Positions 63,601 to 64,000 of a stretch of DNA of 64,000 nt are shown here, piece by piece. The stretch is from Mycobacterium deserti (lineage in GTDB: Bacteria > Actinomycetota > Actinomycetes > Mycobacteriales > Mycobacteriaceae). The DNA is taken from contig NZ_JAODWD010000003.1 of NCBI RefSeq assembly GCF_025345615.1, positions 806,001 to 870,000 on the forward strand. Reading direction: 5' to 3'. A model generated the notes under the pieces. The model ran no database searches. It had not been told where the DNA came from and worked only from the letters and a program-made list of their open reading frames with translations. Both the position numbers and the translations under genes were made by a program. Positions within the stretch are counted from its first letter, which is position 1, and every line of letters starts with the position of its first letter.

Positions 63601-64000
63601 TTGGAACGCGAGATGCTCGGGCTGTACGTATCGGGGCATCCGCTCAACGGCATCGCGCACCTGTTGTCTGCCCAGGTCGACACCCAGATCCCCGCAATTC
63701 TCGACGGCGACGTCCCGAATGACACCCAGGTGCGGGTCGGCGGCATCCTGGCGTCGGTGAACCGGCGAGTCAACAAGAACGGTCTGCCTTGGGCCTCCGC
63801 GCAATTGGAGGATCTCACCGGCGGCATCGAGGTGCTGTTCTTTCCGCAGACCTACTCTACCTTCGGCGGCGAGATCGCCGACGACGCCGTCGTGCTGGTC
63901 GGGGCGAAGGTGGCTATTCGCGACGACCGGATTTCGTTGATCGCCAATGAGCTTGTGGTGCCGGACTTCTCGAGCGCCCAAGTGAATCGTCCTGTTGCCG
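60670..64000 (+). CDS. dnaE1: DNA polymerase III alpha subunit (5' part)
   Basis: The main replicative polymerase subunit; the first 1110 codons are present and the gene continues past the window edge. The N-terminal PHP domain ([16 protein letters not shown], then TDHGNMFGA, and DCHYV further on) keeps the metal-binding residues of the intrinsic proofreading exonuclease that mycobacterial DnaE1 uses. The palm has [14 protein letters not shown] and [12 protein letters not shown] with catalytic Asp421 and Asp423. Fingers and the helix-hairpin-helix region follow, and an OB-fold begins at about residue 1005 ([28 protein letters not shown]). ATG 60670. Confidence 0.96.
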   Translation, partial: MSGSSSRSFVHLHNHTEYSMLDGAAKVKPMLAEAQRLEMPAIGMTDHGNMFGASEFYNAATEVGIKPIIGVEAYIAPASRFETKRILWGDPGQKSDDVSGSGSYTHLTMVAENATGLRNLFKLSSLASFEGQLGKWARMDAELIAEHAAGIIATTGCPSGEVQTRLRLGHEREALESAAKWREIFGPDNFFLELMDHGLDIERRVREGLLEIGRKLDIPPLATNDCHYVTREAAHNHEALLCVQTGKTLSDPNRFKFDGDGYYLKSAAEMRTLWDDQIPGACDSTLLIAERVQSYAEVWTPKDRMPVFPVPEGHDPASWLRHEVEAGLQRRFPGTAVPSEYTERADYEIKVICDKGYPSYFLIVADLINYARSVDIRVGPGRGSAAGSLVAYALGITNIDPIPYGLLFERFLNPERMSMPDIDIDFDDRRRGEMLRYAANKWGHDRVAQVITFGTIKTKAALKDSARVHYGQPGFAIADRITKALPPPIMAKDIPLSGITDPQHERYKEAAEVRGLIDTDPDVRTIYETARGLEGLVRNSGVHACAVIMSSEPLIDAIPLWKRPQDGAVITGWDYPSCEDIGLLKMDFLGLRNLTIIGDAIENIKANRGIDLDLDAVPLDDKATFELLGRGDTLGVFQLDGGPMRDLLRRMQPTGFEDVVAVIALYRPGPMGMNAHNDYADRKNNRQAIKPIHPELAEPLEEILAETYGLIVYQEQIMRIAQKVASYSLARADILRKAMGKKKREVLDKEYEGFSEGMKNNGFSAAAIKALWDTVLPFADYAFNKSHAAGYGLVSYWTAYLKANYPAEYMAGLLTSVGDDKDKAAVYLADCRRLGITVLPPDVNESSLNFASVGEDIRYGLGAVRNVGANVVASMINARTNKGKYVDFSDYLNKIDIGACNKKVTESLIKAGAFDSLGHPRKGLFLVHTDAVDSVLGTKKAEAMGQFDLFGGADTATDAVFTIKVPDEEWDDKHKLALEREMLGLYVSGHPLNGIAHLLSAQVDTQIPAILDGDVPNDTQVRVGGILASVNRRVNKNGLPWASAQLEDLTGGIEVLFFPQTYSTFGGEIADDAVVLVGAKVAIRDDRISLIANELVVPDFSSAQVNRPVA

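Overview
The window is a high-GC actinobacterial chromosome segment, almost certainly from a Mycobacterium (Mycolicibacterium-type) species. The gene order sufC-sufS-sufU-sufT ... trxA-echA12-ABC-F-acnR-acn-ripA-ripB-moxR1-fabG1-inhA-hemH-nfeD/SPFH-mutA-mutB-meaB-lipL ... ileS-dinB-ansA-lspA-rluD-like-rarD ... dnaE1 follows the Rv1463-Rv1547 stretch of M. tuberculosis as I remember it. Protein lengths and motifs also match those mycobacterial families.

Layout. 1-2.4 kb: 3' end of the SUF Fe-S assembly operon. 2.4-19.2 kb: an accessory iron-acquisition island between sufT and trxA. Its minus-strand arm is a type II thioesterase, an MbtC-type ketosynthase and an MbtD-type AT-KR-ACP protein. In the middle is a MbtK/IucB-like acyltransferase that appears to use a CTG start. 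Its plus-strand arm is an FxbA-like formyltransferase translationally coupled to a 3162-residue NRPS with order C-A-T-C-T-C-A-T-E. Two identical IdeR-type iron boxes inside a 24-bp direct repeat flank the acyltransferase gene and face both arms. 19.2-27.3 kb: thioredoxin, EchA12, ABC-F ATPase, a small HTH protein, AcnR and aconitase. 27.3-34.1 kb: RipA/RipB peptidoglycan hydrolases and a MoxR-DUF58-VWA operon with a tandem VWA duplication. 34.1-36.7 kb: fabG1-inhA-hemH behind a leaderless promoter. 36.7-46.7 kb: NfeD/SPFH membrane pair, TVP38 protein, methylmalonyl-CoA mutase with its chaperone MeaB, and a serine beta-lactamase-like esterase. 46.7-48.6 kb: a small accessory module (HTH regulator plus multi-pass membrane protein) divergent from a stand-alone protein resembling the C-terminal lobe of an NRPS condensation/epimerization domain. 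48.6-64 kb: T-box-controlled ileS, methyltransferase, S4 protein, DNA polymerase IV, asparaginase, lspA, a pseudouridine synthase, rarD, a DGPF/ECF sigma pair, a TetR regulator and the first 1110 codons of dnaE1.

How it fits together. The SUF genes, the siderophore island, aconitase and ferrochelatase all handle iron. The island combines mycobactin-type polyketide genes with an exochelin-type formyltransferase and NRPS. This suggests a mixed siderophore pathway under IdeR control, or clustered parts of two pathways. It is incomplete here: there is no TE on the NRPS, no MbtA/B/E/F/G/H/I and no exporter, so partner genes must lie elsewhere.

No tRNA, rRNA, insertion sequence, integrase or CRISPR array was seen. 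No gene-free stretch exceeds 300 bases; the longest are the ileS leader (about 255 nt) and the ripA upstream region (about 245 nt).
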